Both the position numbers and the translations under genes were made by a program. The notes under the pieces are model-generated. The model worked only from the letters and a program-made list of their open reading frames with translations. It was not told the origin of the DNA and did not search any database. Below are positions 35,140 to 44,945 of a DNA stretch of 64,000 nucleotides, piece by piece (position 1 is the first letter of the stretch; each line of letters opens with the position of its first letter). Origin of the DNA: Termitomyces sp. T153 (taxonomy: Eukaryota; Basidiomycota; Agaricomycetes; Agaricales; Lyophyllaceae). The stretch is taken from assembly GCA_018296165.2 (NCBI GenBank), contig JACKQL020000002.1, positions 558,001 to 622,000 of the forward strand, given 5' to 3'.

Positions 35140-36440
35140 TCATCTGGGGCAATAGTAGATGGTAAAGTCATACTCCAAGAGGATTTTGGACCAGCAAGCT
35201 TGGTGGCAGCTGAGCTGTTTTATGGTTGTAAAGTATTGGAGATTGTTATAGTCAAAGTAGACTTGAATGCAGTGTGGATATCCTTTAAGGTAGGCCCTCC
35301 ACTGGTAGAAGGCTTTGACAATGATAAGGAGTTCTTTGTTGTAGATGTCATAGTTGAGCTCTGTGGTGATCATTGAGTGGGTGTAGAAGGCAACAGAGCA
35401 GAGATTCTTGCCTCTGGAGTCTGATTGGTAGAGTATTCTGGCAATAGCATAGTCAGAAGCATTGCATTCAAGTATAATTAGTAGGGAGGGGTCAAAATGG
35501 CAAAGGATTGGGGTGGAGGTGAAGGCTTTCTTGAGGAGGAGGAATACACTTTGACACTTGCTGTCCCAGTTCCAAGGAGTGTCCTTCCATGTGAGTTGAT
35601 TGAGAAGTTTGGTGATTCTGGAGTAGTGGTCAATAAATTGGCAATGAAAGTCAGCAAACTCCAGAAATAACTGTACCTCCTTGACATTCTAGAGCAGAGG
35701 CCAGTTGAGGATGGCTTTGACCTTGGCAGGGTCCATGCATATGCCATCAGGAGTGACAATAACTCCAAGACATTCAACCTCCATGGTGTGAAAAGAGCAT
35801 TTCTCAGGTTTGGCATGAAGATGGTATTTCTAAAGTTGTTCAGGACATGGTGGACATGCTCTGGATAGTCCTCCAATGAGTTTGAGTAGATCAGAATGTT
35901 GTCCAGCTATACAATAACAAAGATGTTGTCCATATTATGAAAGATATTGTGTTTGAGTAGATCAGAATGTTGTCCAGCTATACAATAACAAAGATGTTGT
36001 TCATATTATGAAAGATATTGTTCATGAAATACTAGAAGGTGGCAGAGGAGTTAGTCATTCCAAAAGGCATCACTAGATACTCAAAGAGGCCATAGCAGGT
36101 GCAGAAGGCAGTCTTCCATTCATGCCCTGGGGCAATCCAGACATTGTTGTAGCTAGAGCAGAGATGTATTTTTGTATAGATTTTGGCACTGCAGAGGCAG
36201 TCAACAAGGTCTCCAATTAAGGGGAGAGGATATTGGTTCTTTTTGGTGACTTTGTTGAGTTCCTGGTAATCAATACAGAATTGGAGAGACCTGTCCTTCT
36301 TCTTGGCAAACAGGAATGGAGCACTGGTGGCAGAGATTGATGAGTGTATGAAACCTTTGCTGAGCATGTCATTGAGGTAATCCTTCAGGGCCCAGAGTTC
36401 AATCTTGAACATGTTGTAGATTTTGCCAAATGGGGGTGAG
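35140..36440 (-). pseudogene. Reverse transcriptase and RNase H of chromovirus B
   Basis: The frame at 36412-36032 holds SAPFLFAKKKDRSLQFCIDY and LVMPFGMTNSSATF. The active-site strand then reads V-stop-LDNILIYS, so the Tyr codon of YLDD is TAG and one Asp is Asn. A 71 bp tandem duplication (35881-36022) repeats this stretch and shifts the frame. RNase H is seen at 35373-35140 (ELNYDIYNKELLIIVKAFYQ). Both activities are certainly lost. Confidence 0.85.
35881..36022. repeat. 71 bp tandem duplication over the reverse transcriptase active site
   Basis: The segment beginning tttgagtagatcagaatg at 35881 recurs at 35952 with one or two differences. The length is not a multiple of three, so it disrupts the polymerase frame as well as doubling its active-site codons. 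Confidence 0.9.
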
Positions 36441-37059
36441 GTGCCTTGTTTGAGATTAATTTTGTGACTGTAGGAGCAGTATGGGGGAAGTTCTTTTGCA
36501 CTCCCTTCAGAGAATACACCACCAAATTCATGATATTCTAGGAGAACTACTTTGTGTAGGATTTGTTCCTCTGTTTTTTGTTCCAGCAGGGTGGTTTCTG
36601 CACAGAGGTATTCTTCTGGTAGGGCTGGTGTAATTTGTAGTTGGAAGGCAGGGTACTATCTTGTAAAATGCATGCAAAGGGGATGGCACCAATGATTTTG
36701 ATGTTGAGGGCTTTGGGATTAGTAAGAATAGATGATGGAGCAGCAGTAGCTGAGTCCAGAATTGTGGTGGGGTTGTTCAGAGGGGTTTGGTGTCATTTGT
36801 TGGGGTACCACAGGCCTTTGTATTGATTTTGGGGAATGTTGAGGAGGAGCCATTGGGTTTTATTTAAGAAGGACCAGGGCAGAGGTGCATTCTCTTCTCT
36901 TCCTTAGTTGTTCTTGAGAGTTGAGGGGCTTTGGATTGCTCTAGAGGTGCTGGCATTGAGGTCAGGAATGTCAGAGTCCAACATGGACTAGATGCAGAGG
37001 GGGATGGCAGCCACTAAGCTTGCTTGGAGGCTGGGGAATCACATAGTAAGGTCCTTCTG

Positions 37060-37887
37060 GTTGATGTTGGGGTTGATGTCCTGCAACCACAGGAGTCCAA
37101 GCACAATTGGAGTTGATGGGGGAAGTTGGGTAATGAGGAGCCAGACCTGGAACCTTAAATTGTCATTGAGAATGAGAGCATTGTCATGGTATTAGGTGAT
37201 TCCAGCTGAGGCATTATCAAAGAGCTGGAGCTCAAGGGGTTTGTCAAGGTCATTGTAGTGGAGCTCAAGCTGGTTGCTGATAAAGGTGCCAGAGGCACTG
37301 CTGTTGACAAGGTCAGGGAGGACCATTGGAGAGCCATTGAGCCAGACATTGATGATGAACAATTGTGTGGATTTTGAGCAGAGCTGCAGGGAAGTCTGGA
37401 GGGCTTCAGTTGTACCTTTAGGGTTTTTGGAAGGGGATGGGACATTGAAGGGGACTGGTCTGGAGTCACTTGGGCTATTCTAGTCAAGGCAGAGGGTGAG
37501 ACTAGGCCAGTCAATATGGAGATTGGTAGAACAGAGCCATGAGAATTCTAGGACAATGGGGATGGAGATGTGTAGTTTAATGACTAGCAATTGGAGGTTC
37601 TGGCACTGTCTGTTAGCAAAGGTCATGGTTGTCTCCATGCAGTGCATGATGTCTCTGGCAGAGAAGGGGTTGCCATCAAAGAGCTTGAGGAGGATTGGAG
37701 TGGAGAGATGTTGGAGGTGTTGGAGAGCAAGCACTGCCAAGGATTTGTTAATGAAGTTGTTGGTGGTGCTGCTGTTAATGAGAGTGAGAATGGAGTTGGC
37801 AGAGAAGGAGAGAGTGGTGTGTAGGAGGATAGTATGAGAGGAGTGGGAGGAGAGGTGTGCTGGGAGGTTGTCCAAGGAGAGTACCAT
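37060..37887 (-). pseudogene. Two tandem retropepsin-like domains of chromovirus B
   Basis: In one frame, broken only by stops, the minus strand gives two aspartic-protease domains. Domain 1 has LTLINSSTTNNFINKSLAVL, then LKLFDGNPFSARDI and PIVLEFSWLCSTN. Domain 2 has LVNSSASGTFISNQLELHY, then LQLFDNASAGIT and PIVLGLLWLQDIN. Each therefore has the active-site strand, flap region and hydrophobic PIVLG-PWL strand of a retropepsin. Both active-site DSGA motifs read NSS, so neither is active. A linker of about 60 codons joins them. Most gypsy polyproteins carry a single such domain. Confidence 0.78.
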
Positions 37888-37894
37888 TGCACAG

Positions 37895-38780
37895 AGGAGT
37901 GTGGCCAGGGTAGATTTGCTGGTACATTATTTCCAGATCTGGCAATTGAAGTTCCATTGTTAGATCTGGCATCTGATGCAATGAAAAGGGGAGGAAGACT
38001 ATCATCTCTCAGTACATTGCCATTGTCAGATATCACCTCCTTGTCAGACTCATTATCTGTCACCATAAACAGAGGAGGAAGCCTGCCATCATCCAGTTCA
38101 CCTCTGCTGTCAGTCCTGTCACCATTGTCAGACTCATCATCCATTGCCATAAACAGAGGAGGAATCCCACCATCATCCAGCTCCCCTCCACTGTCTGACC
38201 TATTGTTTGATGCAATGAAGAGTGGCAGGAGGTGTTCTTCATCTGATCCACTTTCCTCAGTATGAAACAGAGGTGGAATGTTGTTGAATTGGTATGGCTC
38301 AAAAGTCATACCCCTGAAGTCTGGATCATCAAATGATGAATTCTCAACATCCATCTGTTTCTCATCACTTTGTGCCAGTGAGAAGAAGCTCTGCCAAACA
38401 AGGAAAATGGGATGGAAAAGTGTTTGAGACTATGCTTGTGCTTGAATAGCAGATGATTTCTGTGTAGAGTGATAGATGAGCCTAGGATTCTTCCTACTTT
38501 TAAAGAAGAGGTGGTGGAATGGATGGCATGGATTGGAAGGATCAATAGCCTTGTCAAGCATTAATGGAGGCCATGCAGGTGATTGAGTCTCAGACACAGA
38601 GGTTAGAGAGGCATAGTCAGATGGTATTGTGCCATTGCTACTAAGGAAATTGGTGATTGAGTCAATACCAGTAAGTTCTCCTAAGTGTGATGGCACAATA
38701 GAATTGGCACTGGAGAGGTGAGTGGAGCCAGGTCCAGTGAACAGACTTGAAAATTGGCAGATTAGGTTGTTTGCTGTCAA
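37895..38780 (-). pseudogene. Acidic repeat protein (PPLF repeats), transposon-associated
   Basis: The frame at 38354-37895 contains four repeats built around PPLF (NNIPPLF, GGIPPLFMAMDDESDN, GRLPPLFMVTDNESDK, DSLPPLFIAS), separated by Asp/Ser/Glu-rich linkers; two repeat units are 84 bp apart in the DNA. A second frame (38780-38430) lies upstream and joins after a stop or an intron. The composition is CpG-poor like the transposons around it. I do not recognise the family. It abuts chromovirus B at 37890 and may belong to the KDZ element or to a lost neighbour. Confidence 0.4.
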
Positions 38781-39684
38781 TGGAAATTTTGGTCCAGCTA
38801 CTAATCAGAACCTGTCTAGAGACAAGAGGGCTTTTCAGTGGACACTGCTTTGGCTTGACAATTCTTCATTGTGAGTTGTTAGTTTTGATGGATGAGGAGA
38901 CAACCCTCAGCAGTCTCATTAGTTAGGTGCTCAGTCTTGATACCTATATAGTTCCACCAATCACAGCCATACCAATGTACAACTTGACCTGGATGGGTGA
39001 AACTGTTCATGCCTGAAACAACTCCTAGACCTTTTGAGGGATGTCATCTCTGTCTGCCAGAGGGTACCAATGGCTCAGACACATGATAATGTCTGGAACA
39101 TTGTATTTAATGTTGTTTAATGCTGCTATACCCAGGTTTTAGGAGAATATCATTCTGGCCCAAATATCAGATAAACTACATTGCAATCCAAGACATCTTA
39201 CCAATTCATCCAAGACATCTTACCAATTCTTTATCCAGGTGTTGTAACATCCACCTATGATCCTTATGTTCCTCAAAGTTGCCATAAATGGCAAGTGCTG
39301 CACACACCTGTGATTCAACATAAAATATCAGTTTTTGAAGACCCAGTGACTATTAGTCAACTGAGGCTTGGGTTTGTAGAGCAGCAGTAGAGGCCATGTA
39401 AGAGTGCAAAGCTATAAGGATTTGGCACTATAATGAGCTAGTAGTTGGGGAAAGTAGGACTTTTACAGCAGCAGAATCAACAATGTAGACTACATGTGAC
39501 ATTGTCCCAAAGTAGTAAGGTTGCAAATCCACTATGAAAAGGGCAGTTCTAGTTGGCATGGCAGATATGATGTGCATATCAAAGGCAGCATGGCAGATGC
39601 AATGTGCATGGCAAATCCAGTATATATAGCATAATCAGCCATTTGTTCATCCCATTGCACTCTCCATTACAAAGGTGTTGTTGC
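38781..39684. other. CpG-poor DNA downstream of the KDZ gene
   Basis: No reading frame with a recognisable domain is present. It probably holds the 3' end of the KDZ transposon. I could not find its terminal inverted repeat by eye. Confidence 0.4.
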
Positions 39685-41230
39685 TTATTGAGGAGGTGTA
39701 AAATTATTGTATACCCTTCTAAACTTATAAGTTGCCAGAGAACTCAGTTCATGCCACATGGCCACCTTTTTGTCAGCATAGGCTTGGAGGCTTTTTTTCT
39801 TGGCTGACATGCCCCTCTTGGACCATATTTTTGCCTGCTTGAGGAAATAGCAAACAGTCCATTCCATTTCACTGGTCACAAGCTGACATTATTCTGTCTA
39901 TCTGTTTTGTTGTGCTCTTGCATAGAGGTAGTGCACCCAATGGACTGGTAAGATTGGTCATGAATTTGATACCAGCAAATTGAAGAGGAAAGTGGGCCAA
40001 TGCATTGACAACAAATGAACAGATATAGTGAATAAACAGAATCAGCAGGTGGATTGAGAATGATATGACAGATATCTGAGTGGAAAGTAACTTACATTTA
40101 TAGAGAGTTTCAGGGTCATCTTCCATATCCGGATTACCTTGCCATATCCAAGAAACCCTTATTCTTGATGATCCAGGAATATTTGGATCACATATAGCTG
40201 TGCTTGCCACAAGATCTGCTTTCTGCAGAATGTGATATTTTTTGTCAAATGCAGAATTTATGCCTAATTGCATAAGAGCACTGCAACATTTTTCTTAAGC
40301 CCTGGCTTTGATGGAAATGGCTGCCTGTATTTTGTCAATTGATGCCCTGGCTCAGGTTTTGACACTTTTGCTTAGAGCAACCTAGATAACATGAGAAGCC
40401 AGGACATTCAGTTGAACTCTTAACAATTCTCTGTCTGCTTCAACCTTTTGTCACTCATCCTCCTATGCCTGTCAACTCATCTGACAGACATGGTCTTGTA
40501 ATGCAATCCTGATATAACACTTAATGTAACAGTGGTGAAACCATCTGGGTTTGACTCACTGTTGTTCTTCAATGTTAAGTGCAAGTTGGATCTAGAATGT
40601 ATCAGTATCCAGCATCCAGCCCCTAGCTTCCAATCCAGTGTCTGCCAGATTACCACCATATCTTGTTTGGAGGCCTATAGTCTGAGCCTTAAGGATGTTC
40701 ATTGCCTTTTTGTCTTGGTTCCTCAGACTTTCAGCAATGGTGATCTCAGCCTCCCAGCTTGATATCATTTCTGCTGAGATTCCCATGGACCATTCAGCAA
40801 AATAATGAATAGCAGCCCCTTTCATTTCAATGGCTGTCAAGTATTTTTGGCATAAGGAAGGAACCATATCAAGTAACTTCTTCCAGTTGGAGTCACACAT
40901 ATGATTGTCAAGGATTTTCACCTAATGTGCAAGAGTAGCAGTTGGTGCCATCTGTGAAACTTCATTGAGAGTAGACCAAAGACTTTCAATTATCTCCCCA
41001 GCAATGTGGCCAACTCCTAGAATAAATAATGGGGCAAAGCAGAAAAAGCAATTTTCTTTATGGCCATGAACATGAAGGAGGCCAATTGCATAGTCAACCA
41101 GTAAAACATCTGGTAAAATTTCCCCCACCTCTGCTAATCATTTGAAAAACTTGACACACCACTGGTATGCTATGTCATATACCAGCAAGAGATACTTAAT
41201 CTATAATATATGTGATGACTCCTGGGAAAG
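39685..41230 (-). pseudogene. KDZ transposase, C-terminal half
   Basis: The minus strand resumes the KDZ protein after the insertion: LLLVYDIAYQW (second catalytic Asp), LLHVHGHKENCFFCFAPLF, then GEIIESLWSTLNEVS (catalytic Glu region), DNHMCDSNWKKLLDMVPSLC, SSWEAEITIAESLRNQDKKA, an ARLSWIW-like stretch (RIRVSWIWQGNPDME) and the C-terminal MEWTVCYFLKQAKIW. These follow the order of fungal KDZ (Kyakuja-Dileera-Zisupton) transposases, which cut and paste DNA with a DDE catalytic core. Stops (for example at the FFK-stop-LAEVG position near 41140) show it is inactive. Confidence 0.85.
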
Positions 41231-42360
41231 TGGCTGTGCACCTATTATATGTGACAACTTTTGCCTTCCTTTTTGAGTAACTTGGCTGTTTTTTGCACTT
41301 GGAACAGATTTTTTCCAAAAAAAATTATAGTAGACTACTTTGATAGATATGAACCATCCTTTGACTATGTGTGAAAGGTGCCAGACTTGATATTTCAGGC
41401 AATATTTAACTATTTCAGCCTTACTTATGTAAAATTGTACTGTCTTTTAATGCAACTCCTCAAGGAACACTTCTGGCTGTTCTTTGGGAAAGGAACATGT
41501 TCCATACATGTATTGCCTATCAAAAGAAGGTTCAGAACAATGCATTTATGATCAAAAATGGCCAAAGAAGTGGCATAAGATGTTTCTTTGACTCTTAAAA
41601 GCTTCTACTTATTTTTTTAGAAAGGAGAATGATTGCTCTGTATATATCCCTGGGCAATCTATGCTGAAGGACTTTGAGAAGTTTATGACATACACTATGT
41701 TTTGACTATAAATCTGACTTGAGTCTGATTGCTGATAGCCTCTAACTTGGTAGTGTATTCTGTGATGTTAGGTGGTACCAACATTGAATTGTAAAATCAA
41801 ACAAAGTGAGGCTATACTTGGACTGGAGTGCTGCTAGCTGTATGTTGGCTTTCTGATTCCAAGGTGTATGGTTTAGACTTGAAAGTATGAGTTCTGATAG
41901 TTTTACACTAATCAGTTCCTATACCTTGGAGTCAACTTACTCCTGATCATCTCCAACTTTTCCTGCTCTCAATAAATATTTGACTACATTATGACAGCCT
42001 CTGAGAAAAGAATGGTGGGTTTAATTTATTATGCTACTATTGGTGAAGAGAGCATTGAAGATTGCTTTGAGATGGAAAAAGCTTTAGAAGGCAGTATTCA
42101 TATAGAATGTGTAAAGTTAATAGTCTTCTGTTAAGGGACTGGAATAGGAGGTTTTTTTGCTCAGTACTATAACAACTCCTGGGAAAAATGCAATGACTTT
42201 TCTGCTTAGTAAGGCTGACCAGGAACCTTCCTTCTTGGGTACCTTGGCTGTTTTTTGCACTTGGAACAGGTTTTTTCTCAAAAAAAAATTACAGTAGACA
42301 GCTTTAATACATATATACAATCTTTTGACTATGTTTGAAACATGCCAGATAGCCTGCAGG
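41224..42360. repeat. Direct repeat (~180 bp) in the left part of the Helitron region
   Basis: 41224-41400 and 42167-42360 share ctcctgggaaa, then ttggctgttttttgcacttg and ttttgactatgt in the same order. The copies are about 940 bp apart. They may be the 5' ends of two related Helitrons or an internal duplication. Confidence 0.7.
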
Positions 42361-42755
42361 TGTCAAAAAGGCCAAACACAATTTAGTGGACACTGTTTTT
42401 CATGCCTTGTGTGTTTTTTGACACAACATGACCAAATAATGGACATTTCCAAGGTTGTGGAAAGGAGGCTACATGACAAAGTATGTTTGGTCACATCTAT
42501 TGATTGATTGATGTTGACTAACAAGCTTATTAGTAACTCCTTAACCACATTGAGCTATTGATATATCAAATATCTCATCATGCAAGTCAATTTTAATGGT
42601 TTTTGACTATTAAAATGCTTAACAATGGGTGTTTTAGGCAACTACCTACTACCCCTGAAAGCCAAAGGCAACAAGCTAGGATTCAAAGGAGACTTGAACA
42701 GTTACAAATGACAGATCCTGATGATTGTTGTGCAAATAGAAACAATAGATCTTTG

Positions 42756-44436
42756 GAACAGATCAATACTGTGGTTGTCTCACCACTTCAAGTACAGGGA
42801 CAGAGTCTTTACTGATGAAGATGTCTATGACCATGGCCTTCATCTGATCAATGACAACCTACCTGAAGAATTTTGGCAAGACTCTTCAAGACTTTCCCAA
42901 CATGTTAGAACATCAACAAGTTTGAAATGTAATTCTAGGTAAGCCAGCCATTGTATAGAGAATTGACTCTAGGACTGATCAAACAATTTTAGGGAATAGA
43001 CTTTTGCAAAAAGAAACAGATTATGATATTGAGGAGTTGAAGAGAAGGGTGAATGAAAACAAGGCCAGGTTTAATGGTGAACAACTGGGGGCCTTCAATG
43101 AAGTTATGGACTCTGTGGACAACAACTTGGGCAAGATGATATTCATTCACAGTGCAGGTGGATGTGGCAAAACATTTGTCTGCAACACTTTAGCTTCTGC
43201 TGTTCAGTTCAATGGAGATGTAGCATTATGTGTAGCATCATCTGGGATTGCTGCCTTATTGCTGGAGGGTGGTAGAACTGCACATTCAAGATTCAAAATC
43301 CCCATTCCTGCTCTGGATACATCCATTGCCAATATCAAAAGAGGAACTCAGTTGTCTCAACTCTTACTCCAGACCAAAGTTGTCATCTGGGATGAAGTCC
43401 CAATGCAACACAAAAATGCCATTGACTCTGTGGATCAAGGGTTCAGAGACATCCTGGAAAAGGATGTGCCTTTTGGTGGAGTGACTGTGGTGTTTGGAGG
43501 AGATTTTCAGCAAACTCTTCCAGTTATTCAATGGGGACTCAGGCAGCAGATGATTGCTGCTTCACTCAAAAGAGGAAGACTTTGGGATTAGATTCAAGTT
43601 CACTATTTGGTTCAAAACATGAGATTGGATCAGACTCCTAATAATGCTGCTCATGCAGCATGGTTATTAGATGTTGGTGCTGGAAAAAATCTTGGGCCTG
43701 GAGAAACAGTACAACTTCCTGCAACTATGATCTGTGATGACAGTTCTATCAAAGGATTAATCTCTTCCACTTATCCTCATATTAATCACTATCAAGATGA
43801 TCAGTATTACCTGAACCAAACCATTCTTTCTGGCAAGAACTCTGATATAGAGGATATCAACTCAGAGGTTCTGCAGAAATATCTAGGAGAAGAGAAGGTT
43901 ATGTAGAGTGCAGACTCTGTTATGTCTAATGATGGAAATGTTAATGACCTGACATTGTATCCAATGGAATACCTCAACTCTTTGAAAGCCAGTAATTTGC
44001 CTTTAGCTAAATTGGCTCTGAACATTGGTGTTCCTGTCATGCTGCTCAGAAATCTGGATACAACTAAAGGACTTTGCAATGGGATAAGAATGATTGTCAC
44101 CCACATCAGCACTAGAGTTCTCAGATGTTGGATCATCAGTGGGGATGCCAAGTTTGCAGGATCAATTGTTTTGATTCCAAGAATCAACATGGATGTTTCT
44201 GAAGAGGATTTGCCAATTCCATTGCACAGGGGACAATTCCCAGTTTGATTGGCCTTTGCTATGACAATCAACAAGTCTCAGGTTGGATTAGACCTTTGAT
44301 CAGGAGTTTTTGCACATGGCCAACTTTATGTTGCACTCTCTTGGTGCACATCATGAGATCATATCAAAGTGATTTTGGACCCAGAAAACACATCAAGAAA
44401 GACTGCAAATATTACCTATCAAGAAATCCTGAATAG
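42756..44436 (+). pseudogene. Helitron Pif1-type helicase, decayed
   Basis: TDEDVYDHGLHLINDNL is the segment that precedes the helicase in Helitron proteins. Walker A reads HSAGGCGKTFVCNTL (about 43150), Walker B VVIWDEVPMQHKNAI (about 43380), followed by FGGVTVVFGGDFQQTLPVI. The C-terminal AFAMTINKSQ and HGQLYVALS motifs are at about 44250-44345. Helicases of this group unwind DNA during rolling-circle transposition. Stops at 43589, 43904, 44246 and later, plus a frame shift near 42780, show it is dead. Walker A has CGK where related enzymes usually have TGK. Confidence 0.88.
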
Positions 44437-44740
44437 TTTACAAATGTAAGTGTGACTTTTGTTAGATTCAGGCAACAAATTGCTAACTTCTATGAACTTC
44501 AGCACCTAATGTATATAGTTGGACCATGTAGTATAGATATTCTCAATGGTCTACAAATGTAAGTGTGACCATTTAAAGAATTGCTTGGTTAGTACTAACT
44601 TTTATAATTTTCAGCATCTCTAATATATACCAGTGGACACTGTAGTATTTTTTAAATAATGTAATATAGATACATGATTAGTTTATACATAAAATCTCAG
44701 TGTATTGAATTGTAAGAGAAAAGCAACACTTAGTCAACAA

Positions 44741-44900
44741 AATACAAAGACCTAACCAAATGAAGTGAGGTTGGGTCTGGGACTTAGCATCGAGTTTGAA
44801 ATACAAAGACCTAACCAAACAAAGTGAGGTTGGGTCTGGGACTTAACATTGAGTTTAAAATACAAAGACCTAACCAAATGAAATGAGGTTGGGTCTGGGA
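44741..44900. repeat. 59 bp tandem repeat, almost three copies, near the Helitron 3' end
   Basis: Units containing aatacaaagacctaacc start at 44741, 44800 and 44859. They share gaggttgggtctggga and differ at a few sites. They lie just inside the terminal hairpin. Confidence 0.9.
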
Positions 44901-44945
44901 TGAAGCAAGAGCTACAGGCCCATGCCAAAGGCATGGACCATAGCT

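Larger units (their letters stand above)
30151..37890 (-). mobile_element. Ty3/Gypsy chromovirus B, decayed, minus strand
   Basis: From right to left the minus strand shows two protease-like domains (37887-37060), reverse transcriptase (about 36420-35700), RNase H (about 35400-35140), integrase (about 34620-33970), chromodomain (about 33740-33600), a region read on the other strand (31852-33350), a polypurine tract and the 3' LTR. Gag and the 5' LTR are missing: at 37890 the element abuts an unrelated reading frame. CpG is almost absent, and stops are frequent. Confidence 0.88.
41225..44945 (+). mobile_element. Helitron-like insertion within the KDZ gene
   Basis: The KDZ reading frame breaks after LKTTNME near 44945 and resumes at YLLLVYDI near 41210. 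The DNA between carries a Helitron helicase on the plus strand and, at its right end, a 7 bp hairpin (ccatgcc-aaa-ggcatgg, 44920-44941) about 14 nt before the junction, the layout of a Helitron 3' terminus. The replication-initiator (Rep) part is not recognisable, so the element is truncated or non-autonomous. The left limit is uncertain, since a KDZ intron may border it. Confidence 0.7.
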
